Shown here piece by piece: positions 1-9,687 of a DNA stretch of 64,000 bases. Where the stretch lies: contig NZ_PXOQ01000006.1 in assembly GCF_003008425.1 (NCBI RefSeq), positions 178,518 through 242,517 of the forward strand, read 5' to 3'. The notes under the pieces were generated by a model that saw only the letters and a list, made by a program, of their open reading frames with translations, ran no database searches and was not told the DNA's origin. The translations under genes and the position numbers were made by a program. Source of the DNA: Aurantibacter aestuarii (lineage in GTDB: Bacteria > Bacteroidota > Bacteroidia > Flavobacteriales > Flavobacteriaceae). Positions within the stretch are counted from its first letter, which is position 1; every line of letters starts with the position of its first letter.

Positions 1-421
1 ATACGAAGTTGATGCTATGAAAGTAACATTAACAGATGGTTCTTACCACGATGTGGATTCGGATCAGTTATCTTTCGAGTTAGCTGCTAAGTTAGGATTT
101 AAAAACTCTGCAAAAGCTGCTAAAGCAGTAATTATGGAGCCTATCATGAAACTTGAAGTTATTACTCCAGAAGAGAACATGGGTGATATTGTAGGTGACT
201 TAAACCGTCGTCGTGGTCAAGTAAGTGATATGGGTGATAGAGCTGGAGCTAAAACAGTAAAAGCAACTGTGCCATTATCTGAAATGTTTGGTTATGTAAC
301 TACATTAAGAACACTTTCATCAGGTCGTGCAACATCAACAATGGAATTTTCACACTATGCTGAAACACCTTCTAATATTTCAGAAGAAGTGATTAAAGCA
401 GCTAAAGGAGTTGAAGCTTAA
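1..421 (+). CDS. fusA: Elongation factor G, C-terminal part (5' truncated by window)
   Basis: This is the last 139 codons of translation elongation factor G, the GTPase that drives ribosomal translocation; the reading frame is already open at base 2, so the gene begins before the window. The visible part covers the end of domain IV and domain V, with the family motifs [21 protein letters not shown] and the tail segment [15 protein letters not shown]. The GTP-binding domain is not in view. rpsJ follows 11 bases downstream, the end of a str-type operon order (rpsL-rpsG-fusA-rpsJ) usual in Bacteroidetes. An internal ATG at 17 is not a start. Confidence 0.97.
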   Translation, partial: YEVDAMKVTLTDGSYHDVDSDQLSFELAAKLGFKNSAKAAKAVIMEPIMKLEVITPEENMGDIVGDLNRRRGQVSDMGDRAGAKTVKATVPLSEMFGYVTTLRTLSSGRATSTMEFSHYAETPSNISEEVIKAAKGVEA

Positions 422-432
422 ATACTAAGAAC

Positions 433-738
433 ATGAGTCAGAAAATCAGAATAAAATTAAAATCTTACGATCATAGCTTAGTAGATAAGTCTGCTGATAA
501 GATTGTAAAAACAGTAAAGAGTACAGGTGCTGTGGTAACTGGTCCAATTCCATTACCAACACACAAGAAAATTTTTACCGTATTACGTTCACCTCACGTA
601 AATAAGAAGTCTAGAGAACAATTTCAATTAAGCTCTTACAAGCGCTTATTAGATATTTACTCATCATCTTCTAAAACAATTGATGCTTTAATGAAGCTTG
701 AATTACCAAGTGGAGTTGAAGTAGAAATTAAGGTGTAA
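433..738 (+). CDS. rpsJ: 30S ribosomal protein S10
   Basis: S10 of the small-subunit head, 101 residues, the normal family length. The N-terminus [13 protein letters not shown] and the segment [19 protein letters not shown] are typical, including the loop that in other bacteria binds the NusB antitermination factor. It lies 11 bases after fusA, so it is probably the last gene of the str operon. A strong terminator-like hairpin follows at 796-831, which separates it from rplC, although in E. coli S10 opens the S10 operon. Confidence 0.98.
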   Translation: MSQKIRIKLKSYDHSLVDKSADKIVKTVKSTGAVVTGPIPLPTHKKIFTVLRSPHVNKKSREQFQLSSYKRLLDIYSSSSKTIDALMKLELPSGVEVEIKV

Positions 739-755
739 GTTTTTAAAGTAAAATG

Positions 756-775
756 TCCTTAACGATGGTTAAGGA
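756..775 (+). other. Small 8-bp hairpin in rpsJ-rplC gap
   Basis: TCCTTAAC and GTTAAGGA pair perfectly around a GATG loop. There is no T tract after it, so it is not itself a terminator. Its stem core resembles that of the two identical terminators at 46998-47035 and 53934-53971 (CCTTAAC/GTTAAGG). Confidence 0.5.
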
Positions 776-795
776 AAAACGGAAAAAATACAATT

Positions 796-831
796 CAAGG
801 CTGAAACGTATTTTCGGCCTTGAGTTTTTTT
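796..831 (+). terminator. Intrinsic terminator or attenuator between rpsJ and rplC
   Basis: An 11-bp stem (CAAGGCTGAAA with TTTCGGCCTTG, one G-T wobble) with a 5-base loop is followed by AG and seven T. It probably ends the str operon message. Because rplC follows with only an AT-rich stretch (832-863) and no TAnnTTTG box, attenuation with read-through into the S10 operon is also possible. Confidence 0.8.
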
Positions 832-863
832 AAATAAAAATTAATAATAAATAAATAATAATT

Positions 864-1481
864 ATGTCTGGGTTAATTGGAAAAAAAATCGGAATGACCA
901 GCATTTTCGACGAAAATGGAAAGAATATTCCATGTACAGTAATCGAAGCTGGACCATGCGTTGTTACCCAAGTCAGAACTGAAGAAGTAGATGGTTATTC
1001 TGCACTTCAATTAGGTTTCGATGACAAGACAGAGAAAAGTGCTACTAAAGCAGACTTAGGTCACGCTAAAAAAGCAGGTACTTCTGTTAAGAGAAAACTA
1101 GTTGAATTTCAAGGTTTTGATGAGGAGTACAAATTAGGAGATACACTAACAGTAGAGCATTTCACAGAAGGTGAATTTGTTGATATTGCAGGAGTATCTA
1201 AAGGTAAAGGATTTCAAGGTGTTGTAAAGCGTCATGGTTTTGGTGGTGTAGGTCAAGCGACTCACGGTCAGCATAACCGTCTAAGAGCACCAGGTTCTAT
1301 CGGTGCAGCTTCTTATCCTGCAAGAGTTTTCAAAGGAATGAAAATGGCAGGAAGAATGGGTGGCGACACAGTTAAAGTTGAAAATTTAAGAGTTTTAAAA
1401 GTAGTTTCAGATAAAAATCTTTTAGTAGTAAAAGGTTGTGTACCTGGACACAAAAATTCTTATGTAATTATTAGAAAATAA
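864..1481 (+). CDS. rplC: 50S ribosomal protein L3
   Basis: L3, an early large-subunit assembly protein near the peptidyl transferase centre, 205 residues. The start [18 protein letters not shown] and the segment [13 protein letters not shown] with downstream H-G and RAPGSIG are diagnostic, including the glutamine region that is methylated in some bacteria. It opens the long plus-strand ribosomal run. Its stop overlaps the rplD start as TAATG, which suggests translational coupling. The upstream gap holds a terminator-like hairpin rather than a recognisable promoter. Confidence 0.98.
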   Translation: MSGLIGKKIGMTSIFDENGKNIPCTVIEAGPCVVTQVRTEEVDGYSALQLGFDDKTEKSATKADLGHAKKAGTSVKRKLVEFQGFDEEYKLGDTLTVEHFTEGEFVDIAGVSKGKGFQGVVKRHGFGGVGQATHGQHNRLRAPGSIGAASYPARVFKGMKMAGRMGGDTVKVENLRVLKVVSDKNLLVVKGCVPGHKNSYVIIRK

Positions 1482-2110
1482 TGAAAGTAGCAGTTTTAGA
1501 TATTAACGGAAAAGATACAGGTAGAAAGGTTGAACTTTCTAATTCTGTATTCGAAATTGAGCCAAATAATCACGCTGTTTACTTAGATGTAAAACAATAT
1601 TTAGCTAACCAAAGACAAGGTACACACAAGTCTAAGGAAAGAGCTGAAATTGCAGGAAGTACGCGTAAGATTAAAAAACAAAAAGGAACTGGTACTGCTC
1701 GTGCGGGTAGTATTAAGTCTGGAGTATTTAAAGGTGGAGGACGTATGTTCGGACCAAGACCTCGTAACTACTCATTCAAATTAAATAAATCACTGAAGAG
1801 ATTAGCACGTAAATCGGCTTTTAGTATTAAGGCAAAAGAGAATGCAATTGTAGTTTTAGAAGACTTCAATTTCGATTCTCCAAAGACCAAAAATTTTACT
1901 TCTATCCTGAGTGCGTTGGACTTACAAAATAAAAAGTCTCTATTTGTGTTGGGTGCATCAAATAAAAATGTATATTTGTCGTCACGCAATTTAAAAAGCT
2001 CTGAAGTGTTAACTAACTCAGAAATAAGCACTTACAAGATTATGAATGCTAATCAAGTAGTGCTTTTAGAGAGTTCTTTAGAAGAAATTGTAACGAATTT
2101 AAGTAAATAA
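1481..2110 (+). CDS. rplD: 50S ribosomal protein L4
   Basis: L4 lines the peptide exit tunnel; 209 residues. The extended internal loop is visible as [14 protein letters not shown] followed by [14 protein letters not shown]. In gammaproteobacteria L4 also represses its own S10 operon through the leader RNA; whether that happens here is unknown, but a hairpin precedes rplC. The ATG shares one base with the rplC stop and rplW follows 7 bases later. Confidence 0.98.
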   Translation: MKVAVLDINGKDTGRKVELSNSVFEIEPNNHAVYLDVKQYLANQRQGTHKSKERAEIAGSTRKIKKQKGTGTARAGSIKSGVFKGGGRMFGPRPRNYSFKLNKSLKRLARKSAFSIKAKENAIVVLEDFNFDSPKTKNFTSILSALDLQNKKSLFVLGASNKNVYLSSRNLKSSEVLTNSEISTYKIMNANQVVLLESSLEEIVTNLSK

Positions 2111-2117
2111 GAAAGCG

Positions 2118-2408
2118 ATGAGTATCTTAATTAAACCTATTATTACAGAAAAAGCGACAGCTAACACTGAGTTGAACAACTGTTTTAGCTTTTTCGTAAA
2201 AACTAAGGCGAACAAGGTAGAAATTAAAAAAGCGGTGGAAGCTGCTTATGGCGTTTCTGTTGAAAAAGTTCGTACTATAAATGTCCGTCCAGATAGAAAG
2301 ACCAAGTTTACAAAAACTGGGATTCAACATGGTAAAACAAATGCTCTTAAAAAAGCAATTGTACAACTGGCGGAAGGTGAATCGATTGATTTATACACTA
2401 ACATGTAA
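2118..2408 (+). CDS. rplW: 50S ribosomal protein L23
   Basis: L23 sits at the exit of the peptide tunnel and forms the docking site for trigger factor and for the signal recognition particle (ffh is also in this window). It is 96 residues, a usual length. The N-terminal IIKPIITEKAT-type segment and the central VEKVRTINV strand followed by the basic loop are family-typical. It is spaced 7 bases from rplD and 11 bases from rplB within the S10 operon. Confidence 0.97.
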   Translation: MSILIKPIITEKATANTELNNCFSFFVKTKANKVEIKKAVEAAYGVSVEKVRTINVRPDRKTKFTKTGIQHGKTNALKKAIVQLAEGESIDLYTNM

Positions 2409-2419
2409 TTTAAAGACAA

Positions 2420-3244
<825 letters not shown>

Positions 3245-3250
3245 TAAGAC

Positions 3251-3529
3251 ATGGCAAGATCATTAAAAAAAGGACCTTACGTTCATTATAAATTAGAAAG
3301 AAAAGTGGCTGCTAATGTTGAAGCAAACAAAAAGACTGTTATTAAAACTTGGTCTAGAGCTTCAATGATAACACCAGATTTTGTAGGACAAACTATTGCA
3401 GTACATAACGGTCGTCAATTCGTACCAGTTTATGTTACTGAAAATATGGTAGGTCATAAATTAGGAGAATTTTCACCAACACGATCTTTTAGAGGTCACG
3501 CAGGTGCAAAAAATAAAGGAAAAAAATAA
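3251..3529 (+). CDS. rpsS: 30S ribosomal protein S19
   Basis: S19 of the small-subunit head, 92 residues, the usual length. [11 protein letters not shown] at the start and the segment [17 protein letters not shown] with GHAG near the end are diagnostic. It contacts S13 (encoded at 11424) at the subunit interface. It is 6 bases from rplB and 6 bases from rplV. Confidence 0.98.
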   Translation: MARSLKKGPYVHYKLERKVAANVEANKKTVIKTWSRASMITPDFVGQTIAVHNGRQFVPVYVTENMVGHKLGEFSPTRSFRGHAGAKNKGKK

Positions 3530-3535
3530 TAAGCT

Positions 3536-3943
3536 ATGGGAAGTCGTAAAAAACAAATGGCAGACGCTATTAAGGAAGGGAAAAAGCAAATTGCTTTCGC
3601 GAAACTTAATAACTGTCCTACGTCACCAAGAAAAATGCGTTTAGTAGCCGATTTAGTAAGAGGTGAACGCGTAGAAAAAGCGCTTAATATTTTGAAGTTT
3701 AGCTCAAAGGAAGCGTCAAACCGTTTAGAGAAATTATTATTATCTGCGGTTGCTAACTGGCAAGCTAAGAATGAGGAAGCTAGTATTGAAGAAGCTGAAT
3801 TATTCGTACAAGAGATAAGAGTAGATGGTGGATCAATGTTAAAAAGATTACGTCCAGCACCTCAAGGTCGCGCACACAGAATTAGAAAACGTTCTAACCA
3901 CGTAACTATCGTAGTTGGAGCTAACAATAACACACAAAGCTAA
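3536..3943 (+). CDS. rplV: 50S ribosomal protein L22
   Basis: L22 lines the peptide exit tunnel, where its beta hairpin helps form the constriction. The frame gives 135 residues, about 20 more than the E. coli protein because of an N-terminal extension rich in K, A and E before [19 protein letters not shown]. The hairpin region is [18 protein letters not shown] later start at M8 (3557) cannot be excluded. rpsC follows after 7 bases. Confidence 0.97.
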   Translation: MGSRKKQMADAIKEGKKQIAFAKLNNCPTSPRKMRLVADLVRGERVEKALNILKFSSKEASNRLEKLLLSAVANWQAKNEEASIEEAELFVQEIRVDGGSMLKRLRPAPQGRAHRIRKRSNHVTIVVGANNNTQS

Positions 3944-3950
3944 GATAGAT

Positions 3951-4670
3951 ATGGGACAAAAAACAAATCCAATCGGGAATCGCTTAGGAATTATCAGAGG
4001 ATGGGAATCTAACTGGTACGGAGGAAACGATTATGGTGACAAACTTGCCGAAGACGATAAGATTAGAAAATACGTTCACGCGCGTTTATCTAAAGCTAGT
4101 GTATCTCGAGTAATTATTGAGAGAACTTTAAAACTTGTAACCGTTACTATCACTACTGCTAGACCTGGTATTATTATAGGAAAAGGTGGACAAGAGGTAG
4201 ACAAGTTAAAAGAAGAGCTTAAGAAAATTACAGAGAAGGAAGTTCAGATTAATATTTTTGAAATTAAAAGACCTGAACTTGATGCATTTTTAGTAGCAAC
4301 TAGTATTGCTCGTCAAATTGAAAATCGTATTTCATACAGACGTGCAATTAAAATGGCTATCGCTGCTACAATGCGTATGAATGCTGAAGGAATTAAAGTT
4401 CAGATTAGTGGACGTTTAAACGGAGCTGAAATGGCACGTTCAGAGCACTACAAAGAAGGACGTATTCCTTTATCGACTTTTAGAGCCGATATTGATTATG
4501 CTTTAGTTGAGGCACATACTACTTATGGTAGATTAGGTGTTAAAGTTTGGATCATGAAAGGTGAAGTATATGGTAAAAGAGATCTTTCTCCACTTGTAGG
4601 TTTATCTACTAAAAAGCAAGGAAAAGGTGGACGTCAAGGTGGTAAGCCACAACAAAGACGTAGAAAGTAA
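3951..4670 (+). CDS. rpsC: 30S ribosomal protein S3
   Basis: S3 lies at the mRNA entry channel and has helicase activity together with S4 and S5; 239 residues from the chosen start. That start (3951) gives the conserved [13 protein letters not shown]. The frame is open upstream to 3915, but that extension would overlap rplV and is unlike the family. The KH domain motif [14 protein letters not shown] and the C-terminal domain with EVYGKRD are present. The tail is basic and glycine-rich. Confidence 0.98.
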   Translation: MGQKTNPIGNRLGIIRGWESNWYGGNDYGDKLAEDDKIRKYVHARLSKASVSRVIIERTLKLVTVTITTARPGIIIGKGGQEVDKLKEELKKITEKEVQINIFEIKRPELDAFLVATSIARQIENRISYRRAIKMAIAATMRMNAEGIKVQISGRLNGAEMARSEHYKEGRIPLSTFRADIDYALVEAHTTYGRLGVKVWIMKGEVYGKRDLSPLVGLSTKKQGKGGRQGGKPQQRRRK

Positions 4671-4690
4671 TTTTTTAAAGAAAAGAACAA

Positions 4691-5110
4691 ATGTTACAGC
4701 CTAAAAGAACAAAATTTAGAAAAATGCAAAAGGGACGTATGAAAGGGAACTCTGGTAGAGGTCACTTACTTTCAAACGGAACTTTTGGAATAAAATCATT
4801 AGATTCTAATTTTTTAACATCACGTCAAATAGAAGCTGCTCGTATTGCTGCTACTCGTTTTATGAAAAGAGAAGGTCAACTGTGGATTAAAATATTCCCA
4901 GATAAGCCAATAACAAAGAAACCTCTTGAAGTACGTATGGGTAAAGGTAAAGGAGCTGTAGAATATTGGGCTGCTGTTGTTAAACCAGGTAGAATCCTTT
5001 TTGAAGTAGGAGGAGTACCATTAGACGTTGCTAAAGAAGCATTACGTTTAGCGGCTCAAAAATTACCAGTTAAAACTAAGTTTGTAATCGCTAGAGATTA
5101 CCAAGCATAA
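4691..5110 (+). CDS. rplP: 50S ribosomal protein L16
   Basis: L16 helps to position the aminoacyl end of tRNA in the A site; 139 residues, normal length. [19 protein letters not shown] at the start and [18 protein letters not shown] in the centre are diagnostic. The arginine that is hydroxylated in some bacteria would lie in this central region. It is 20 bases after rpsC and 13 bases before rpmC. Confidence 0.98.
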   Translation: MLQPKRTKFRKMQKGRMKGNSGRGHLLSNGTFGIKSLDSNFLTSRQIEAARIAATRFMKREGQLWIKIFPDKPITKKPLEVRMGKGKGAVEYWAAVVKPGRILFEVGGVPLDVAKEALRLAAQKLPVKTKFVIARDYQA

Positions 5111-5123
5111 TTTATTTGATATC

Positions 5124-5315
5124 ATGAAACAATCAGAAATTAAAGAATTATCTGTAGCTGAGTTACAAGAGAAACTTAGTGAATCAAAAAAGAGTTATTC
5201 AGATTTAAAAATGGCTCATGCTATCTCTCCTTTAGAAAACCCTATTCAATTACGTCAAATGAGACGTAGTGTTGCAAGAATTGCAACAGAATTAACTAAA
5301 AGAGATTTACAATAA
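5124..5315 (+). CDS. rpmC: 50S ribosomal protein L29
   Basis: L29, a small two-helix protein near the tunnel exit next to L23; 63 residues, normal. The N-terminal EIKELSVAELQEKL and the C-terminal helix QLRQMRRSVARIATEL are recognisable. It sits between rplP and rpsQ, the usual order, with 12 to 13 base gaps and no Shine-Dalgarno sequence. Confidence 0.97.
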   Translation: MKQSEIKELSVAELQEKLSESKKSYSDLKMAHAISPLENPIQLRQMRRSVARIATELTKRDLQ

Positions 5316-5327
5316 TTCTGCCTAAAG

Positions 5328-5585
5328 ATGGAAAAAAGAAACTTAAGAAAAGAACGTATTGGTGTAGTTACTAGTAATAAAATGCAGAAATCAATTGTGG
5401 TATCTGAAGTTAAGAAGGTAAAACACCCAATGTACGGTAAGTTCGTGTTAAAGACTAAGAAATATGTTGCACACGACGAGACAAACGATTGTAATATTGG
5501 AGATACTGTAAAGATCATGGAAACAAGACCTTTAAGTAAATCTAAATGTTGGAGATTAGTTGAAATAATTGAAAGAGCGAAGTAA
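5328..5585 (+). CDS. rpsQ: 30S ribosomal protein S17
   Basis: S17 is a primary 16S rRNA-binding protein with an OB fold; 85 residues. [19 protein letters not shown] and the segment [16 protein letters not shown] with HDE are typical, and it ends with [14 protein letters not shown]. The stop overlaps the rplN start as TAATG, so the two are probably translationally coupled. Confidence 0.98.
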   Translation: MEKRNLRKERIGVVTSNKMQKSIVVSEVKKVKHPMYGKFVLKTKKYVAHDETNDCNIGDTVKIMETRPLSKSKCWRLVEIIERAK

Positions 5586-5953
5586 TGGTACAGCAAGAAT
5601 CAAGATTAAGAGTTGCAGATAATACTGGAGCAAAGGAAGTTTTAACTATCCGTGTTCTAGGTGGAACTAAAAGAAGATACGCTTCTATTGGAGATAAAAT
5701 AGTAGTCGCTGTTAAAGATGCAACCCCAAACGGTAACACCAAAAAGGGATCAGTTGCAACTGCAGTAGTTGTACGTACTAAGAAAGAAGTAAGACGTCCA
5801 GACGGATCTTATATTAGATTTGATGATAACGCTTGTGTACTTTTAAATCCGCAAGGAGAAATGAAAGGTACTCGTGTATTTGGACCTGTTGCTAGAGAAC
5901 TTCGTGATAAATCTTTCATGAAAATTGTATCATTAGCGCCTGAGGTGCTTTAA
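5585..5953 (+). CDS. rplN: 50S ribosomal protein L14
   Basis: L14 lies at the subunit interface and is the site where the silencing factor RsfS binds; 122 residues, normal. [17 protein letters not shown] at the start and [18 protein letters not shown] near the end are diagnostic. Both its start and its stop are TAATG overlaps, with rpsQ upstream and rplX downstream. Confidence 0.98.
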   Translation: MVQQESRLRVADNTGAKEVLTIRVLGGTKRRYASIGDKIVVAVKDATPNGNTKKGSVATAVVVRTKKEVRRPDGSYIRFDDNACVLLNPQGEMKGTRVFGPVARELRDKSFMKIVSLAPEVL

Positions 5954-6276
5954 TGAAAAATAAAATGACAAAGCTAAAAATTAAAACAGGAGACACTGTA
6001 AAAGTTATTGCTGGAGACCATAAAGGTTCTGAAGGTAAAGTAACTAAAGTGTTTATTGAAAAGAATAAAGCGATAGTAGAAGGTGTAAATATGATTAAAA
6101 AACATATGAAACCTAGTGCTCAAAGTCCGCAAGGAGGAATTGTAGAAAAAGAAGCGCCTATTCATGTTTCTAATTTAAGTCTTTTAACTTCTAAAGGAGA
6201 TGAGACAAGAGTTGGATACAGAACTGAAAAAGGTAAAAAAGTTCGTTTTTCTAAAAAATCTAATGAAGTTATATAA
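5953..6276 (+). CDS. rplX: 50S ribosomal protein L24
   Basis: L24 initiates large-subunit assembly; 107 residues from 5953. The KOW motif [20 protein letters not shown] and the central [20 protein letters not shown] are clear. The start at 5953 forms a TAATG overlap with rplN, the same arrangement as at 1481 and 5585. A second ATG at 5965 ([10 protein letters not shown]) also fits the family, so the first four residues are uncertain. Confidence 0.96.
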   Translation: MKNKMTKLKIKTGDTVKVIAGDHKGSEGKVTKVFIEKNKAIVEGVNMIKKHMKPSAQSPQGGIVEKEAPIHVSNLSLLTSKGDETRVGYRTEKGKKVRFSKKSNEVI

Positions 6277-6278
6277 TT

Positions 6279-6830
6279 ATGGCATATTCACCTAGACTTA
6301 AGGAAGAGTATAAAAGCAAAGTAATTGCTGCTCTTACAGAAGAATTTGGTTACAAGAATGTAATGCAGGTTCCTAAATTAGAAAAAATTGTTGTTTCTAA
6401 AGGAGTTGGTGCTGCTGTTTCTGATAAGAAATTAGTAGATTACGCTGTGGATGAGTTAACTACAATTACAGGACAAAAAGCCGTTTCTACGTTATCGAAA
6501 AAAGATGTTGCATCTTTTAAATTACGTAAGGGAATGCCAATTGGAGCTAAAGTAACACTAAGAGGAGAGCAAATGTTCGAATTTTTAGATCGTTTAATCA
6601 CTTCAGCATTACCACGTGTAAGAGATTTCAACGGGATTAAAGCTACTGGATTTGATGGTAGAGGTAACTATAACTTAGGAATTACTGAGCAAATCATTTT
6701 TCCTGAAATAGATATCGATAAAGTAAATAAAATTTCAGGAATGGATATTACTTTCGTAACTTCGGCCGCTACAGATAAAGAAGCAAAATCATTATTAACT
6801 GAAATGGGTTTACCATTCCAAAAAAACTAA
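6279..6830 (+). CDS. rplE: 50S ribosomal protein L5
   Basis: L5 binds 5S rRNA and contacts the P-site tRNA; 183 residues, normal. [13 protein letters not shown] at the start, [17 protein letters not shown], and [17 protein letters not shown] near the end are diagnostic. It starts 2 bases after the rplX stop and rpsN follows 3 bases later. In E. coli the S8 operator overlaps the start of this gene. No comparable hairpin is obvious here, but one occurs upstream of rpsH. Confidence 0.98.
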   Translation: MAYSPRLKEEYKSKVIAALTEEFGYKNVMQVPKLEKIVVSKGVGAAVSDKKLVDYAVDELTTITGQKAVSTLSKKDVASFKLRKGMPIGAKVTLRGEQMFEFLDRLITSALPRVRDFNGIKATGFDGRGNYNLGITEQIIFPEIDIDKVNKISGMDITFVTSAATDKEAKSLLTEMGLPFQKN

Positions 6831-6833
6831 GTT

Positions 6834-7103
6834 ATGGCTAAAGAATCAATGAAAGCCCGCGAGGTTAAAAGAAGTAAAACTGTCGCTAAATATGCTGCAA
6901 AGCGTAAAGCTCTTAAAGAAGCTGGAGATTATGAGGCGTTACAGAGATTACCAAAAAACGCATCGCCTATTCGTCAGCACAACCGTTGTAAATTAACGGG
7001 AAGACCAAGAGGTTACATGAGAACATTTGGAATTTCTAGAGTTTTATTTAGAGAAATGGCTAACCAAGGTTTAATACCAGGAGTTACTAAAGCAAGTTGG
7101 TAA
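6834..7103 (+). CDS. rpsN: 30S ribosomal protein S14
   Basis: S14 of the small-subunit head; 89 residues. This is the zinc-independent long form: the CxxC pairs of the short form are absent and only one cysteine is present. Family motifs are [19 protein letters not shown] and [16 protein letters not shown], ending [11 protein letters not shown]. It is 3 bases after rplE and is followed by a 60-base gap holding a strong bulged hairpin. Confidence 0.98.
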   Translation: MAKESMKAREVKRSKTVAKYAAKRKALKEAGDYEALQRLPKNASPIRQHNRCKLTGRPRGYMRTFGISRVLFREMANQGLIPGVTKASW

Positions 7104-7113
7104 AATTATAATT

Positions 7114-7149
7114 GGTTTTAGGTTCGACGTTTTGTCGAAAACCAAAACC
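7114..7149 (+). promoter_or_regulatory. Bulged hairpin upstream of rpsH (candidate S8 site)
   Basis: The 5' arm is GGTTTT, bulged A, GG, TTCGAC; the loop is GTTTT; the 3' arm is GTCGAA, bulged AA, CC, AAAACC. This gives 14 base pairs with one-base and two-base bulges. No T tract follows, so it is not an intrinsic terminator. It stands 14 bases before the start of the S8 gene. S8 represses the spc operon in E. coli through a bulged helix that mimics its 16S site. A role as an S8 operator is an inference from position and the bulged adenines. Confidence 0.45.
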
Positions 7150-7163
7150 GCAAATTAATATAT

Positions 7164-7562
7164 ATGTATACAGATCCAATTGCAGATTATTTAACACGAG
7201 TTAGAAACGCAGTGCGTGCTAACCATAGAGTTGTAGAAATACCTGCATCAAATTTAAAAAAGAACATTACTAAAATATTATTCGATCAAGGATATATTTT
7301 AAGTTACAAATTTGAAGATTCTAATGTTCAAGGGACTATTAAAATAGCTCTTAAATATAACAAGGAAACAAAAGAGCCTGTTATTAGAAAAATTCAAAGA
7401 ATTAGTAAGCCAGGTTTACGTAAGTATTCTAGCTCTAAAGAGTTACCACGTATTCTTAATGGTCTTGGTATAGCAATCGTTTCTACCTCTCATGGTGTAA
7501 TGACTGCTAAGCAAGCTCAAAGAGAGAATGTTGGTGGGGAAGTTTTATGTTACGTTTACTAA
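7164..7562 (+). CDS. rpsH: 30S ribosomal protein S8
   Basis: S8 is a primary 16S rRNA binder (helix 21) and a known translational repressor of the spc operon in E. coli; 132 residues. [16 protein letters not shown] at the start and the C-terminal [20 protein letters not shown] are diagnostic. The 60-base gap before it is the longest inside this part of the operon and holds a bulged hairpin that could be its own binding site. rplF follows after 15 bases. Confidence 0.98.
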   Translation: MYTDPIADYLTRVRNAVRANHRVVEIPASNLKKNITKILFDQGYILSYKFEDSNVQGTIKIALKYNKETKEPVIRKIQRISKPGLRKYSSSKELPRILNGLGIAIVSTSHGVMTAKQAQRENVGGEVLCYVY

Positions 7563-7577
7563 AAAAAGAATAGAGAT

Positions 7578-8120
7578 ATGTCAAGAATAGGAAATAATCC
7601 AGTTGTTATTCCATCAGGAGTAACAGTAACTGTAAACGATAACGTAATTACTGCTAAAGGTAAAATGGGTGAATTAACTCAAAACTTTGATACAGTAGAA
7701 GTTAAAGTTGAAGAAGGAAATGTTTATGTGACGCGATCTTCTGATTCAAAAGATAGTAAAGCTAAGCATGGTTTATACAGATCTTTAGTGCACAATATGA
7801 TAAAAGGTGTTTCTGAAGGTTGGACAAAACAATTAGAATTGGTTGGTGTAGGTTACAGAGCAACAAACCAAGGTAATAATTTAGATTTAGCATTAGGTTT
7901 TTCTCATAACATTGTTATTAGAATAGCTGAAGAAGTTAAAGTGGAAACAGTATCTGAAAAAGGTAAAAACCCAATTATTAAATTAACTTCTCATGACAAA
8001 CAATTAGTTGGTCAAGTTGCTGCTAAGATTAGAGATTACAGAAGACCTGAACCATACAAAGGTAAAGGAATCAAGTTTGTTGGAGAGATTTTAAGAAGAA
8101 AAGCAGGTAAATCAGCTTAA
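7578..8120 (+). CDS. rplF: 50S ribosomal protein L6
   Basis: L6 lies near the factor-binding site; 180 residues, normal, made of two related alpha/beta domains. MSRIGNNPVVIPSGV at the start and the second-domain signature RRPEPYKGKGIKF are diagnostic. It is spaced 15 bases from rpsH and 10 bases from rplR. Confidence 0.98.
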   Translation: MSRIGNNPVVIPSGVTVTVNDNVITAKGKMGELTQNFDTVEVKVEEGNVYVTRSSDSKDSKAKHGLYRSLVHNMIKGVSEGWTKQLELVGVGYRATNQGNNLDLALGFSHNIVIRIAEEVKVETVSEKGKNPIIKLTSHDKQLVGQVAAKIRDYRRPEPYKGKGIKFVGEILRRKAGKSA

Positions 8121-8130
8121 TATATAAGTC

Positions 8131-8487
8131 ATGGCGTTAACAAAAAACGAAAAAAGATTAAGAATTAAAAGCAGAGTTCGTAAGGTTGTTTCTGGAACTG
8201 AAGCTAGACCTAGATTATCTGTTTTTAGAAGTAATAAAGAAATTTATGCTCAGATAGTAAACGATGTAGATGGTAAAACATTAGTATCTGCTTCTTCTAG
8301 AGAAAAGAGTATTAGTTCTGAAAAAGGAAATAAAATAGAAATCGCTGCTTTAGTAGGTAAGTCAATTGCTGAAAAAGCTCTTAAAGCTGGAATTGAAACC
8401 ATCTCTTTTGATAGAGGGGGATTTTTATACCACGGAAGAGTAAAATCATTAGCCGATGGGGCTAGAGAAGCAGGACTTAAATTCTAA
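8131..8487 (+). CDS. rplR: 50S ribosomal protein L18
   Basis: L18 binds 5S rRNA together with L5; 118 residues, normal. The segment [18 protein letters not shown] and the C-terminal [20 protein letters not shown] are diagnostic. The basic N-terminus is the rRNA-binding tail. It lies 10 bases after rplF and 6 bases before rpsE. Confidence 0.98.
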   Translation: MALTKNEKRLRIKSRVRKVVSGTEARPRLSVFRSNKEIYAQIVNDVDGKTLVSASSREKSISSEKGNKIEIAALVGKSIAEKALKAGIETISFDRGGFLYHGRVKSLADGAREAGLKF

Positions 8488-8493
8488 GAAATT

Positions 8494-9018
8494 ATGTATC
8501 AGAAATACAAAAGTGCAGAGTTAGTAAAACCAAGTGGTTTAGATTTGAAAGATCGTTTGGTTGGAGTACAGAGAGTTACTAAAGTAACAAAAGGTGGTAG
8601 AGCATTTGGTTTCTCAGCAATCGTTGTTGTTGGTGATGAAGCTGGTGTTGTAGGGCAAGGTTTAGGTAAATCTAAAGATGTAGCTAGTGCAATTGCAAAA
8701 GCAATCGAAGATGCTAAAAAGAACTTAGTTCGTATCCCTATTATTAAAGGAACTTTACCTCATGAACAAAAAGGTAAATATGGTGGAGCTAGAGTAAATA
8801 TTATTCCTGCAGCACCTGGTACCGGAGTTATTGCTGGTGGAGCTGTAAGAACAGTTTTAGAAGCAGTTGGAGTACATGATGTATTATCTAAATCTCAAGG
8901 ATCTTCTAATCCACATAACGTTGTAAAAGCAACATTTGATGCTTTATTACAATTAAGAAGTGCTCAATCAATAGCTAAAGAAAGAGGTCTTTCTTTAGAG
9001 AAAGTGTTTAACGGATAA
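8494..9018 (+). CDS. rpsE: 30S ribosomal protein S5
   Basis: S5 takes part in decoding accuracy and in the mRNA entry channel with S3 and S4; 174 residues. The double-stranded RNA-binding domain motif [19 protein letters not shown] and the C-terminal domain with [20 protein letters not shown] are clear. It starts 6 bases after rplR, with rpmD 10 bases downstream. Confidence 0.98.
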   Translation: MYQKYKSAELVKPSGLDLKDRLVGVQRVTKVTKGGRAFGFSAIVVVGDEAGVVGQGLGKSKDVASAIAKAIEDAKKNLVRIPIIKGTLPHEQKGKYGGARVNIIPAAPGTGVIAGGAVRTVLEAVGVHDVLSKSQGSSNPHNVVKATFDALLQLRSAQSIAKERGLSLEKVFNG

Positions 9019-9028
9019 AATAGGACAG

Positions 9029-9211
9029 ATGGCTAAGATAAAAGTAAAAAAAGTTAAAAGTGCTATCAATCGTACATTAAGACAAAAGAGAACTTTAGAG
9101 GCTCTAGGTTTAAAAAAGATTGGTCAAGTCGTAGAACACGAAGCTACACCTAACATTTTAGGTATGGTTAAAAAAGTAAATCACTTAGTTTCTGTTGAAG
9201 AAACTAAATAA
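9029..9211 (+). CDS. rpmD: 50S ribosomal protein L30
   Basis: L30, a small large-subunit protein not found in all bacteria; 60 residues, normal length. KVKSAINRTLRQKRTLEALGL and the C-terminal GMVKKVNHLV match the family. It sits between rpsE and rplO as in other spc operons, with gaps of 10 and 12 bases. Confidence 0.96.
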   Translation: MAKIKVKKVKSAINRTLRQKRTLEALGLKKIGQVVEHEATPNILGMVKKVNHLVSVEETK

Positions 9212-9223
9212 TACAACTAATAA

Positions 9224-9676
9224 ATGAATTTAAGTAACTTACAACCGGCAGAAGGATCGGTAAAAAATCAAGGCAAGCGAGTAGGTCGCGGACAAGGTTC
9301 AGGTAAAGGTGGTACTGCAACACGTGGTCACAAAGGTGCTAAGTCTCGTTCAGGATATTCTAAGAAAGTAGGTTTTGAAGGTGGTCAAATGCCTTTACAG
9401 CGTCGTGTTCCAAAATTTGGTTTCACTAATATTAATCGTAAAGAATACCAAGCAATTAACTTAGATAAGATTCAACAATTAATAGATGATAAAGTAATCT
9501 CAAATACTTTAGATCATGAAACTGTAGTATCTTTAGGTTTAGCTGGTAAAAACGAGCTATTTAAGGTATTAGGTAGAGGAGAATTAAAGTCTAAGATAAC
9601 AGTATCTGCTCATAAATTTTCTGCATCTGCACAAAAGGCTATTGAAGCTGCAGGCGGAGAAATCGTAACTCTATAA
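9224..9676 (+). CDS. rplO: 50S ribosomal protein L15
   Basis: L15 is a late-assembly large-subunit protein; 150 residues. The glycine-rich basic N-terminus with GRGQGSGKGGTATRGHKG and FEGGQMPLQRRVPKFGF is diagnostic, and the C-terminal domain ends VSAHKFSASAQKAIEAAGG. secY follows after 11 bases, the usual spc operon order. Confidence 0.98.
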   Translation: MNLSNLQPAEGSVKNQGKRVGRGQGSGKGGTATRGHKGAKSRSGYSKKVGFEGGQMPLQRRVPKFGFTNINRKEYQAINLDKIQQLIDDKVISNTLDHETVVSLGLAGKNELFKVLGRGELKSKITVSAHKFSASAQKAIEAAGGEIVTL

Positions 9677-9687
9677 TTCCACAAAAC

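Noticed and set aside
3915..3950. N-terminal extension of S3
   Set aside because: It would overlap rplV; the conserved S3 start [13 protein letters not shown] is at 3951.
7114..7149. Intrinsic terminator between rpsN and rpsH
   Set aside because: The hairpin has no T tract after it and lies inside a tightly packed operon.
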